Both the position numbers and the translations under genes were made by a program. From the NCBI GenBank assembly GCA_012960225.1, contig DUBS01000052.1, positions 5,362 to 66,598 of the forward strand: 61,237 nucleotides of DNA, in the 5' to 3' direction. The DNA is from Gemmatimonadota bacterium (lineage in GTDB: Bacteria; Gemmatimonadota; Gemmatimonadetes; Longimicrobiales; Gaopeijiaceae). Shown in pieces: positions 47,133 through 55,587 of the stretch (the stretch's first letter is position 1; every line of letters starts with the position of its first letter). Below the pieces are notes generated by a model that made no database searches, was not told where the DNA came from, and saw nothing but the letters and a program-made list of their open reading frames with translations.

Positions 47133-48389
47133 TTAGAGTCCTTCAGTATCCGCAAACTCTGAGATCAACTGGGAAATTTCCTGGTCCAGCTCGTGAGTTT
47201 CTCTCTTCTGTCTCGCAGCAGCTCGAGTTGGCAGTCCGAATAGACGTATGAAGCCGGATGCGTCTGACTGGTCATACTTTGTGGACCCTCCAAAGCTGGC
47301 CAGATCTTCATCGTAAAGTGAGACCGGACTCGTACGAGCTGTTACCACACACGAGCCCTTGAAAAGCTTCAACTTTACAGATCCAGTGACGTTTTTCGAC
47401 AATACGTCAGACATAGCCTGAAGGGCTTCTCTTTCCGTAGTCCACCAACGCCCCTCATAAACCATATTCGCCCATCGATCAGCCATCTGATCCTTCAAGC
47501 TCTCGGCTTCACGATCGATGGTGATTGATTCGAGATCCCCAATTGCCTTGTAGAGTAGTGTTCCACCAGGCGTCTCATAAACTCCGCGGGATTTCATACC
47601 GACCAAACGATTTTCAACCAAATCAGCCCGTCCAACACCATTGCGGGCCGCTATATCGTTACACTCTTCAAGGAGCTCAACGGCACCCATTGTTTTCCCA
47701 TTTACCGCAACAGGTACGCCAGCCTCGAAGGATATTTCGACCCCCTCAGGCTTATCTGGAGCCAGTTCTGGAGTAACTGTCCAAAGAAACATCGACTCCT
47801 CCGGCTCGTATCCCGGATCTTCTAGCGGACCGCCCTCATGGGAAATGTGCCAAAGGTTCTCATCCCTAGAGTAAAGTTTTTCTTCATCAATTCCTTCAAG
47901 CTGGATGTTCCGAGCCCGAGCGTATTGGACAGCATCTTCGCGTGACTTTAGGTCCCATTCACGCCAGGGTGCCACTACCTTAAGATCAGGAGCAAGTGCG
48001 GCATATGTGAGCTCGAATCGCACCTGATCATTTCCCTTTCCGGTACAACCGTGTGCAAGTGCATCCGCTGCAACTGCCCTTGCAATCTCTACCTGTCGTT
48101 TTCCTAGAATTGGCCGGGCCATAGCTGTACCCAGCAGATAATTGCGACCGTAGACAGCCCCGATCTTTAAGGTTGGCCATACGAAGTCTTCTACAAACTC
48201 GTGCCTCAGATCTTCTCCGTAGAACTCAACCGCGCCTCTTGCTAGCGCCCTTTCCTCTAACCCGCGTAAACCTTCACGCTGCCCCACGTGACCGCTCATG
48301 CATACTACTTCCGCATTATAATTCTCTTTTAGCCAGGGAACGATTACTGACGTATCGAGACCGCCGGAGTAGCCCACCACAACCTTCAT
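47133..48389 (-). CDS. argG: Argininosuccinate synthase
   Basis: The 418-residue enzyme joins citrulline and aspartate using ATP. The pyrophosphatase P-loop VGYSGGLDTSVIVPWLKE starts the protein. GNDQVRFELTYAAL, WHISHEGGPLEDP and GVYETPGGTLLYKA are family motifs. Its upstream region carries a putative promoter with an overlapping palindrome (48543-48572), consistent with arginine repression by the adjacent argR. Confidence 0.96.
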   Translation of the reverse strand: MKVVVGYSGGLDTSVIVPWLKENYNAEVVCMSGHVGQREGLRGLEERALARGAVEFYGEDLRHEFVEDFVWPTLKIGAVYGRNYLLGTAMARPILGKRQVEIARAVAADALAHGCTGKGNDQVRFELTYAALAPDLKVVAPWREWDLKSREDAVQYARARNIQLEGIDEEKLYSRDENLWHISHEGGPLEDPGYEPEESMFLWTVTPELAPDKPEGVEISFEAGVPVAVNGKTMGAVELLEECNDIAARNGVGRADLVENRLVGMKSRGVYETPGGTLLYKAIGDLESITIDREAESLKDQMADRWANMVYEGRWWTTEREALQAMSDVLSKNVTGSVKLKLFKGSCVVTARTSPVSLYDEDLASFGGSTKYDQSDASGFIRLFGLPTRAAARQKRETHELDQEISQLISEFADTEGL

Positions 48390-48542
48390 AGCATCTTAGC
48401 CTTTTTGATTCAAAGGCCACAATCCCATCATTTGGAATACTTTCTGGTCGAATAGGAGAGGGCCCAGAGCTCTAAGTTATAGCTCTAGTCTCAGTATGTG
48501 AGTTGGTTGTTTGGATTACAAGAAAGTAGCGAAGTAGGAGCA

Positions 48543-48572
48543 TAAATATGCATATACTATGCATTAGGTCAA
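48543..48572 (-). promoter_or_regulatory. Putative argG promoter with overlapping ARG-box-like palindrome
   Basis: On the minus strand TTGACC (48572-48567) is a good -35, and TATTTA (48548-48543) is a moderate -10 with an 18-base spacer. Within the spacer lies the perfect palindrome TGCATA-TAC-TATGCA (48549-48563), similar in form to ArgR operators (TGNATA-type half-sites). It lies 150-180 bases upstream of the argG ATG and just past the argR stop. Repression by occluding the promoter is inferred. Confidence 0.6.
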
Positions 48573-48574
48573 CC

Positions 48575-49024
48575 TTAGTGGCCTGCCATTTCTTCGATTC
48601 GCTCTTGAACTACGATTGCGACCGCTGGGTCCCTTAGGACTACCAATATCGTATCGTCCCCTGCTAGCGTGCCTAAGACCTCTGGCCACTCCTCCCAATC
48701 CATGCCCGCTGCAACCGTCTGAGCACCACCCTTTAGCGTCTTCACGACCAACAGATGCCCTACCCCTTCGGCTGATTGAAACAAGGTCGGGAGCAGAGAA
48801 GCTAGGGTGGGAGTATTCTCCCACTCATCTGGTGAAGAATAATGGGGAATCCCATCCGCTCCGGTCACCTTTACTAGCCTCAGTTCTCGCATATCCCTAG
48901 ACAATGTTGCTTGTGTTACATCAGTGCCGTCTACACGCAGAAGTTCCTTGAGCCCTTCTTGGTTAGTAACACGATGGTGCTGAAGAATGTCTAAGATCTT
49001 TTGGTGCCGCACTCTCTTACTCAA
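48575..49024 (-). CDS. argR: Arginine repressor ArgR
   Basis: The 149-residue protein has an N-terminal winged helix (RHQKILDILQHHRVTNQEGLKELL, VTQATLSRDMRELRLVKV) and a C-terminal hexamerisation/arginine-binding domain (LGTLAGDDTILVVLRD matching the GTIAGDDT motif). The start is TTG at 49024, overlapping the thioredoxin stop (TTGA). It lies directly upstream of the palindrome in the argG promoter. It is probably the regulator of argGH, and perhaps of its own transcript. Confidence 0.92.
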   Translation of the reverse strand: MSKRVRHQKILDILQHHRVTNQEGLKELLRVDGTDVTQATLSRDMRELRLVKVTGADGIPHYSSPDEWENTPTLASLLPTLFQSAEGVGHLLVVKTLKGGAQTVAAGMDWEEWPEVLGTLAGDDTILVVLRDPAVAIVVQERIEEMAGH

Positions 49025-49500
49025 GCCACTGCCTCCTCTACGAGAGCCCGAACGCGTTCGGGCTCAAATCCCATGCTTCGATCAATCTCTTTGCCTTCCT
49101 TGAAAAGAACTAAGGTAGGGATACTACGGATTGAATATCGTTCGGAAATGTTAGCCGCACGGTCCGTATCAATCTTCACAACGAGCATACGCCCACTCTG
49201 CTCCCGAGCAAGTTCGTCCACCAGTGGAGCGACCATCTTGCACGGCGCGCACCAATTAGCATAGAAGTCCACCAACACTGGGACTGAGGCCGCAAGTACG
49301 GTCTCGTCAAAATCATCTTGGGAGACATTGACCGGTCGATCGAGCAGTATTGGCTTTGTGCAGTTATTACACCGTGTCTGGTGCCCACTACCGAACACTT
49401 CGACCCGGTTCAACTTTTCACAGAACTGACAACGCAAACTTACGGATTGATCTGGGAGGGGGGACAAAGAGCTCCTCCGTGTTTTACTCGATGAGGTCAA
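49021..49500 (-). CDS. trxC: Thioredoxin with N-terminal zinc ribbon (TrxC/thioredoxin-2 type)
   Basis: The 159-residue protein has two CXXC pairs near the N-terminus (CQFC and CNNC, about residues 24-44), as in thioredoxin-2. A standard thioredoxin domain follows with VLVDFYANWCAPCKMVAPLVDEL, and FKEGKEIDRSMGF near the end. WCAPC replaces the more usual WCGPC. It reduces protein disulfides. It is coupled to argR by a four-base overlap. Confidence 0.9.
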   Translation of the reverse strand: MTSSSKTRRSSLSPLPDQSVSLRCQFCEKLNRVEVFGSGHQTRCNNCTKPILLDRPVNVSQDDFDETVLAASVPVLVDFYANWCAPCKMVAPLVDELAREQSGRMLVVKIDTDRAANISERYSIRSIPTLVLFKEGKEIDRSMGFEPERVRALVEEAVA

Positions 49501-49578
49501 AACGCGAAGCTAGAGCAGCACAGACGTTTCATCAACGGGGTAGCCAGGGGGAGAAGCTAGCTACATGATCCGCCCATC

Positions 49579-50550
49579 ATGACCACCCAGCAATTCCCAT
49601 TGGACCGTTTTGCAGAGGCGAGAGCCCGCATCAGGCATGCTGTGCATAAAACGCCACTCATGGGATCTAGGTCCCTCTCAAAGTGGATCGGTGTACCGGT
49701 TTACTTCAAGTGTGAGAATCTACAGAAGACAGGCTCCTTCAAGGTCCGTGGTGCACTCCATAAGGTCAGCCAACTAACGCAAGAAGAGCGAGCCAAGGGT
49801 GTCGCAACGATCTCGGCGGGCAATCACGCCCAGGCAGTAGCTTGGGCGGCAGCTAGTGTTGAAATCCCGTGCGTTGTAGTGATGCCAGAGAACGCCTCGC
49901 CGATTAAGGTAGCCGCAAGTAAGAGCTACGGGGCGGAAGTCATACTCCACGGGGATGCTAAGGCAGCGTTCGCAAAAGTCCTGGAGGTTTCGAACGATCG
50001 AGGACTTACATTTCTACATCCATTCGATGACGAGGAGGTCGTCGCAGGACATGGAACTTGCGCCCTAGAGATCGTCGAACAACTAAAAAAGGTCAGTTCC
50101 GTGATTGTCCCAGTAGGAGGTGGCGGGCTCTCCTCAGGCATCGCTGCTGCCATGGCAGTCCTAAACCCGGACATTTCAGTGTGGGGTGTAGAGCCAGAGG
50201 GTGCACCGAGCATGCACCGGAGCCTGGAGAGTGGTAAGCCTATCCAACTCGATTCGATAAATACCATCGCAGATGGTTTGGCTCCGCCTATGGCTGGGAA
50301 ACTCAACTATGAGCTTTTGGCGACGCACGCCCGGGGAGTGGTACTCGTTACTGACGACGAAATTGTTTATGCCATGAAGGCACTGTTGGAACGCATGAAG
50401 CTTGTAGTGGAGCCCTCTGGAGCTGCTGGCCTTGCAGCCCTCCTTACCAATAAGATACGCCTAGAACCAAACGCTCCTGTTGTAGTCATCCTCACCGGTG
50501 GAAATGCAGACCTCATTCAATTAAGCGCACTGCTGTCACAAAACTCTTAG
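49579..50550 (+). CDS. Threonine/serine dehydratase (threonine ammonia-lyase family)
   Basis: The 323-residue fold-type II PLP enzyme has the lysine in KTGSFKVRGALHK, the phosphate loop PVGGGGLSSGIAAA and ILTGGNADL near the end. It lacks the C-terminal ACT domain of biosynthetic IlvA. Catabolic threonine dehydratase (TdcB-like) or serine racemase are therefore the likeliest roles. It is divergent from trxC across 78 bases and is followed by a YkvI-like membrane protein. Confidence 0.88.
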   Translation: MTTQQFPLDRFAEARARIRHAVHKTPLMGSRSLSKWIGVPVYFKCENLQKTGSFKVRGALHKVSQLTQEERAKGVATISAGNHAQAVAWAAASVEIPCVVVMPENASPIKVAASKSYGAEVILHGDAKAAFAKVLEVSNDRGLTFLHPFDDEEVVAGHGTCALEIVEQLKKVSSVIVPVGGGGLSSGIAAAMAVLNPDISVWGVEPEGAPSMHRSLESGKPIQLDSINTIADGLAPPMAGKLNYELLATHARGVVLVTDDEIVYAMKALLERMKLVVEPSGAAGLAALLTNKIRLEPNAPVVVILTGGNADLIQLSALLSQNS

Positions 50551-50577
50551 GAAGTAGTGCTTCGTTCCTAGCCCTCA

Positions 50578-50613
50578 AATGAGTTGGTTGAGGCCATTTG
50601 CGGCCAACTCATT
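50578..50613. repeat. 10-bp inverted repeat after the dehydratase gene
   Basis: AATGAGTTGG (50578-50587) and CCAACTCATT (50604-50613) are perfect inverted repeats around 16 bases that contain a smaller GGCC/GGCC pair. The element sits between the dehydratase stop (50550) and the next ATG (50635). It can fold into a strong hairpin and may be a terminator or attenuator, though no long U-tract follows. Confidence 0.5.
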
Positions 50614-50634
50614 CCATGCCCTATCATCGCGCCT

Positions 50635-51723
50635 ATGAATAAATCGATATTCCGTCGCTATTTGCTTCCTGGCTTGATCTGCCAATCTATTGTAATTGGA
50701 GGAGGCTACGGCACTGGTAGAGAGCTCGTAGAGTTCTTCCTTGTGAAGTCCGGGGGGCCTCTGGGCGGATTACTCGCTATCGGAGTAGCCACAGCGATCT
50801 TCAGCATAGTTTCAATGGTGACGTTCGAACTCGCCCGTGTATGGGGTGCCTTTGACTATCGGCACTTTTTTCAGAAACTCTTAGGACCTGGATGGCGGAT
50901 TTTCGAGGGGTGCTATCTAGGACTTCTACTAATCATTCTTGCGGTAGCAGCGGCGGCGGCAGGTTCGATAGTCGAAGAAACGTTTGGATTGGATTATTGG
51001 ATTGGGGTGGGCATCGTAATGTTGGCCGTCGGAGGATTGGTTTTCGGCGGCAACAAATCTATTGAACGTTTCTTCTCCGCTTGGTCCATACTTCTCTATG
51101 GCCTCTACCTTGTGTTCTTTTTGTGGTGCCTTAAAAGCTTTGGATCCTTGATCTCAGAAAATCTTACTGCTGAGCCGATAGGAACTAGCTGGCTAGTCGC
51201 TGGAGTATCATACGCGGGATACAACCTGACGGCTCCATTCGTACTCGCGACACTGCGCCTGCACCAAACGAGGAGAGAAACTTTCATCGCGGGTGCTCTG
51301 ACTGGGCCCCTCGTGATGGTTCCTGGACTGTTGTTCTTTCTGGCCACCGTTGGTCAATATCCGGAAATAATGGAGGCTGTCGTACCCGCGAATAACCTAT
51401 TAGAGATCTTGGGCTCTCGAGGGTTCCAAGTTGTCTTCCAGGTAATTTTGTTTGGAACTCTTGTAGAAACCGGGGCTGGGTTAATCCATGCCTTTAATGA
51501 GCGCATTTCAGGACTCAGGGCCGACGAGAACAAAGAGCTGCCTTCGTGGGTTAGACCCGCTGTCGCTGTCGGGCTACTCACGATAGCAACTTTTGTGAGC
51601 CAGTTCGGGCTCATTGACCTTATCGCTCGGGGTTATGGCACGCTCACATGGGGTTTCATCGTCATATATGTGATACCAGTCCTGACGGTAGGCGTCTGGA
51701 AGCTAAGACGATCTCACCGGTAG
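50635..51723 (+). CDS. YkvI-like integral membrane transporter (APC superfamily)
   Basis: The product of about 362 residues has around ten membrane helices. It opens with LLPGLICQSIVIGGGYGTGRELVEFF, the glycine-rich first helix typical of APC-superfamily carriers. It resembles uncharacterised YkvI-family membrane proteins. FGGNKSIERFFSAWS and GTLVETGAGLIHAFNERI are other recognisable segments. The substrate is unknown; placement after a serine/threonine dehydratase hints at an amino acid. The ATG at 50635 is chosen because the frame start at 50584 would fall inside the inverted repeat. Confidence 0.78.
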   Translation: MNKSIFRRYLLPGLICQSIVIGGGYGTGRELVEFFLVKSGGPLGGLLAIGVATAIFSIVSMVTFELARVWGAFDYRHFFQKLLGPGWRIFEGCYLGLLLIILAVAAAAAGSIVEETFGLDYWIGVGIVMLAVGGLVFGGNKSIERFFSAWSILLYGLYLVFFLWCLKSFGSLISENLTAEPIGTSWLVAGVSYAGYNLTAPFVLATLRLHQTRRETFIAGALTGPLVMVPGLLFFLATVGQYPEIMEAVVPANNLLEILGSRGFQVVFQVILFGTLVETGAGLIHAFNERISGLRADENKELPSWVRPAVAVGLLTIATFVSQFGLIDLIARGYGTLTWGFIVIYVIPVLTVGVWKLRRSHR

Positions 51724-51759
51724 CCAGGACCCTGATTCCCAGTAGTCTCGGCCGGGCCT

Positions 51760-52995
51760 TTATGATGTGTTTTGTTCTGGGAGCACATCAGTTGAATCGC
51801 CCACCCACTGATCAACGAGCTTAGCAGCGGTGACCTGACCCAAAAGGTTTGTAGTGCTGCGGAACATGTCTGGGATACGATCAATTCCAAGCAAAATGGC
51901 CAACCCAGAAAGTGGTATCCCCACTGCGTCGAGTGCAGGAGCCAGGGTCATTACTCCCGAAGATGGCACAGGAGCGACGGTAAGCGCCGCGAGAAATGTA
52001 GCCAGTAGCGCGCCCCCCACGGCCGTTACCGGAAAAGGTACGTTGTAAAGGTCCGCGAGAAAGACGATCGCAGCGCCCTGGAAAAGTGCGCTTCCAGGTC
52101 GGTACATCGAAGCACCAAGAGGTATCACCAGATCAGCAACATGCTCCGACACATCAAGGTTTTTCTTGGATTCTTCTAGTGTTACCGGAAGAGCGGTTAC
52201 GGTACTTGTGGTTGAGAACACGATGGACGCAGCACCAAACGTCCCCGAAAAAAACCTTTTCGGTCCAATACCGGCGATAACACTGAGCGGAGCCAGGTAC
52301 ATCAGGCCCAGATAGATCGCGAGCCCAACAAGCACACTCAAGACGAAAACAGCGAGGCTCTGGATCAAGCCCCAACCGAGTTGAGCGGTAACTGGTGCAA
52401 CGAGTCCGAAAACACCTATTGGTGCGGTCCAAAGGATCCACCAAACCAGCTTGATCAATGCGTCACTAACCGCATCAGAAAAGCCCAGAAGAGTTCTCCG
52501 GGATTCTTCTCCTAATGTCCCTGCCGCTGCACCAAATAGTGCTGTGAATACAATCAAAGGGAGAAGTTGACCGTTGCTAGCAGCCGCGAATGGGTTCTCC
52601 GGGATCAATCCCAGCACGAAATCGACAAGCCCAGGCAACTCGGGTGCTTCTTGGTTCGTAGCAAGAGGTGCTACCAAATCGGGGGTGAATTGAATCCCAA
52701 GCCAAGACACCGCCATCCCAAGTAAGATCGCTGGGACAACAGTTATCCACATGAACCCCACACTAAGTCCCCCCAGACGCCCAAGTTTCCTAGGGTCCCC
52801 GAGCTTAGCAACTCCACTGAAAATCACCGCCATCACGAGCGGGATAATGACCATCTTGATCGCACTCATGAACGCTGTTCCGAGCGGTGCAGATCCAACC
52901 GCAACTACCATGAGGAAATCTGATTCTGTAACAGCAGCCAGTAGCCCTAGAACGAGCCCAAGTACCAGTCCGATCCCTATGGCTAAGTGGAGCAT
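51760..52995 (-). CDS. Dicarboxylate/amino acid:cation symporter (DAACS family)
   Basis: The 411-residue membrane carrier resembles glutamate/aspartate transporters GltP and DctA. MSAIKMVIIPLVMAVIFSGV is the family's early signature. FSTTSTVTALPVTLEE is the serine-rich hairpin (SSSSAATLP-type). NLDVSEHVADLVIPLGASMYRPGSALFQG (usually NMDGTALY) and LATFLAALTVAPVPSSGVMTLAPAL complete the binding site. The replacement of the usual NMDGT by SMYRPG suggests altered ion or substrate binding. It is the last gene of the operon that begins with the propeller protein. Confidence 0.9.
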   Translation of the reverse strand: MLHLAIGIGLVLGLVLGLLAAVTESDFLMVVAVGSAPLGTAFMSAIKMVIIPLVMAVIFSGVAKLGDPRKLGRLGGLSVGFMWITVVPAILLGMAVSWLGIQFTPDLVAPLATNQEAPELPGLVDFVLGLIPENPFAAASNGQLLPLIVFTALFGAAAGTLGEESRRTLLGFSDAVSDALIKLVWWILWTAPIGVFGLVAPVTAQLGWGLIQSLAVFVLSVLVGLAIYLGLMYLAPLSVIAGIGPKRFFSGTFGAASIVFSTTSTVTALPVTLEESKKNLDVSEHVADLVIPLGASMYRPGSALFQGAAIVFLADLYNVPFPVTAVGGALLATFLAALTVAPVPSSGVMTLAPALDAVGIPLSGLAILLGIDRIPDMFRSTTNLLGQVTAAKLVDQWVGDSTDVLPEQNTS

Positions 52996-53010
52996 GGTTA
53001 GCGGAACCTC

Positions 53011-53928
53011 CTAATGATCCATTGGTGAAGTCCGGGTAAGGACAGCAGTCGCCAAAAGCACTGCGTGGGCGAAAAGTATTTCGAGCGCTGCACTCTTCCT
53101 CATCGCTAGGGGTCCATGTACATCCGAAAGACGAGGTGTGATACGTCGCCAATTCAGGAACCCGATTAATAGCACGACAAAAACGAGGGCGAGTTTCACG
53201 ATCAAAGTCTTACCATACGAAGTCGTGATTAGCGCGCTGAGCGAAGGAAGGTGCATCCACGCTGCCAATGTCCCCGTCAGCAACAAGACTACCACGGCAG
53301 GTAATGCTATACGTGAGAACACGGGGACGAGCTCCGGCAATAATGTATAATCGGGTGATTGAGTCTGTTTTCTCCACGAGTGTTCTGAGAGGAGCACCAA
53401 CGTTAGTCCACCAATCCAAACCCCTGCAGCACTCACATGCATCAGATCTCCGGGGATACTTATCCATCGGAGTCCCTCTGTTCCGTTTGCATGACCCGTC
53501 AGTGCAGGAAATACACTCAAGGCTAGCGTTAATAAGGCAGCTATGACCCACCCGGCCTGCCTAGTCCACTTCAGCGACAGGAAGGTCACCATGACCAGCA
53601 GCGAAGCGGCAAACCCGAAAATCCATGTTGTTCCCCAGTTAGTTCCCAGTGCCAAAAGTTGGGCGTCCTCCGCCCAGGAAGCGAACGGGTCTCGAAACTC
53701 TTGGAGCTGCCTCAAGAAGACTAGGCTTAATGCCACCGGAAGAGTGACACCGCCCATCCGCCCAAGTCTCATAGCCACACCTAGCGACACCTCAGCGTGT
53801 GACTCAGATATCGATCTCCCTATATCATGGGGAGGAACGAGAAGCCAGCGGCCTGTGATCGCCCCCCAGCAGGTGACTAGGCCTCCGAAGAGCAGCCATC
53901 CTGTGAGGATATCAAGAAGGGGGGTCAC
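53011..53928 (-). CDS. copD: CopD/PcoD-family copper transport membrane protein
   Basis: The 305-residue protein has about eight hydrophobic helices and the CopD domain, recognised by PGDLMHVSAAGVWIGGLTLVLL, VFSRIALPAVVVLLLTGTLAAWMHLPS and YGKTLIVKLALVFVVLLIGFLNWRR. CopD with periplasmic CopC is thought to import copper. It is ten bases downstream of the copC gene and 15 upstream of the symporter. Confidence 0.88.
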   Translation of the reverse strand: MTPLLDILTGWLLFGGLVTCWGAITGRWLLVPPHDIGRSISESHAEVSLGVAMRLGRMGGVTLPVALSLVFLRQLQEFRDPFASWAEDAQLLALGTNWGTTWIFGFAASLLVMVTFLSLKWTRQAGWVIAALLTLALSVFPALTGHANGTEGLRWISIPGDLMHVSAAGVWIGGLTLVLLSEHSWRKQTQSPDYTLLPELVPVFSRIALPAVVVLLLTGTLAAWMHLPSLSALITTSYGKTLIVKLALVFVVLLIGFLNWRRITPRLSDVHGPLAMRKSAALEILFAHAVLLATAVLTRTSPMDH

Positions 53929-53937
53929 CCCTGTGAC

Positions 53938-54324
53938 TTAGTGAGCGTCAACAGTGAATGAAAATTCATTCCTAACCACGTGCCCGTCGTCACCGATCCC
54001 ACGCCATGCGATCATGTATGTACCAGCTGTGAGTTTGTCTTTTACTTGCACGCTGTAGCGCTTTTGGTCCTCATTGTCCTGCATAATCGGGCCGGTCTCC
54101 AGTAGATCACCTGCGGGATTAATCAATCGCATTCCCACGGAATTATCCTGTGGAATTTGCGTGAACCAGAGTTGAACGGCCTCAGGTGAAGGCACACTTG
54201 AGTCAGCCTCTGGTATAGATTTTGCCAACCCGAAGTGGATCGTATCAAGGTTTGATGTGCTAGCTGCCGTAGCCCCAACCGCTACCATGGTAACCAGAAC
54301 AAGAACAGCAAGCTTCTTTCTCAT
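53938..54324 (-). CDS. copC: CopC-family periplasmic copper-binding protein
   Basis: The 128-residue protein has a signal peptide (KLAVLVLVTMVAVGATAAST) and the CopC fold: IHFGLAKSIPEADSSVPSPEAVQLWFTQ, then LTAGTYMIAWRGIGDDGHVVRNEFSFTV. The Asp and His of DDGH are the usual C-terminal Cu(II) ligands. The N-terminal His ligand is replaced in position by the His of DTIHF. It is paired with CopD downstream. Confidence 0.87.
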   Translation of the reverse strand: MRKKLAVLVLVTMVAVGATAASTSNLDTIHFGLAKSIPEADSSVPSPEAVQLWFTQIPQDNSVGMRLINPAGDLLETGPIMQDNEDQKRYSVQVKDKLTAGTYMIAWRGIGDDGHVVRNEFSFTVDAH

Positions 54325-54333
54325 CCAATCCTC

Positions 54334-55587
54334 CTAATTGCCCATGGGCTCCTGAACGCAATATACACGTTGGCTGCGCTCTAGGAGAAGAATGCTACAG
54401 ATCCCACATACTGGACCCGCTGCCAGAAAAGCAAATGCCCACTGCCAACCGAATGCACCCACTATTGCGGGCACAGCCTGGATCGTGACCATGGTCACTA
54501 GGAAGCCTAGCGAGGTTTGCAACATCAAGGCAGTTCCTACTGAGTCCTGAGGGGCAACCTCGGTAACTAGTGCGCTAAATTGGGCAGAGTCTGCAACCAC
54601 AAAGAAGCCCCAAACCCAGGTGAGGCCAACCAGGAAGGCAAAGGGGGCATGAAACAGAACACCCGCACTCAAGCAGCACCCCCCACTTATGGCCATCGCC
54701 AGATTGACAACGCGATGCCGCCCAATACGATCCGCTGCTATACCACCCCAGACGCACCCCAAGGCCCCCGCCGCGATCGTACCAAATACGACTAGATCTA
54801 TAATCGTATCCGACACCACTCCGGCCGCTGCAGCAAATAGGAACGCAGAAATCCAGGTCCACATGGCGTAGAGCTCCCACATGTGTCCTAGATAGCCTCC
54901 GGTCGCGAGCATGGTCTCTTTATGCCTCAAAAGCTTTCCGACCCGACTCCATTCAAACGCCCGGCTAGGAAAGGGATATGGACCGTCTCGGTAGGCAGTA
55001 GCAACCAGGAGGGTCGCAAAAAGTCCGGCAATCGATCCACCAGCGATTACGGAGATTGTGTCAGTACCTCCGACCGCCTTGAGCAAATATGGTGTAGCCT
55101 TACCTACCGTCAGAGCTCCTACCACAGTGCCAATGGCTAAGCCTCTAGCCGACTGGAACCAAGTCGAGACCATCTTCATGCCCGGAGGATAAACTCCAGC
55201 GAGAAAGAATCCTGTGAGAAAACGCGCTGGCAGGGCTTCATTAAACCCATCCGCCGTAAGAAGAACGGCATTCGACGCTGCTGCCAAGAACGCGGATAGC
55301 GCGAAATATCCCCTCGATGGAAGGACATCCGCCAAGTTAAGTATCGCCCCCAAGGCCGTTCCTAAGACAAACCCAAGTTGAACAATCGTTGTGAGCCAAC
55401 CCAGTTGGCTCGACGAAAGTGACCACTTGAGTTGTAGCTCTGGACCGACTGCAGTTGCGGTCATCCAGGATGTCAGCGATAGCAACATTCCAAACGAGAC
55501 GACGGCCAGCATAGTCCATCGGCGGGGATCTCTATCTACATCACTGTGAATGATCCCCGTTCCCAAGTTTTCCCTTTTCAGGTTCAC
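54334..55587 (-). CDS. Major facilitator superfamily transporter
   Basis: The product of about 417 residues has 12 predicted helices. It has the MFS shape: MLAVVSFGMLLSLTSWMTATAVGPEL in helix 1, QLGWLTTIVQLGFVLGTALGAI in helix 2, and GGIAADRIGRHRVVNLAMA in the central loop. It resembles CynX/NarK-like or organic-anion carriers; the substrate is not clear. The start is GTG at 55587, whose GTGA overlaps the proline dehydrogenase stop by four bases; the longer frame from 55617 is less likely. Confidence 0.86.
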   Translation of the reverse strand: MNLKRENLGTGIIHSDVDRDPRRWTMLAVVSFGMLLSLTSWMTATAVGPELQLKWSLSSSQLGWLTTIVQLGFVLGTALGAILNLADVLPSRGYFALSAFLAAASNAVLLTADGFNEALPARFLTGFFLAGVYPPGMKMVSTWFQSARGLAIGTVVGALTVGKATPYLLKAVGGTDTISVIAGGSIAGLFATLLVATAYRDGPYPFPSRAFEWSRVGKLLRHKETMLATGGYLGHMWELYAMWTWISAFLFAAAAGVVSDTIIDLVVFGTIAAGALGCVWGGIAADRIGRHRVVNLAMAISGGCCLSAGVLFHAPFAFLVGLTWVWGFFVVADSAQFSALVTEVAPQDSVGTALMLQTSLGFLVTMVTIQAVPAIVGAFGWQWAFAFLAAGPVCGICSILLLERSQRVYCVQEPMGN

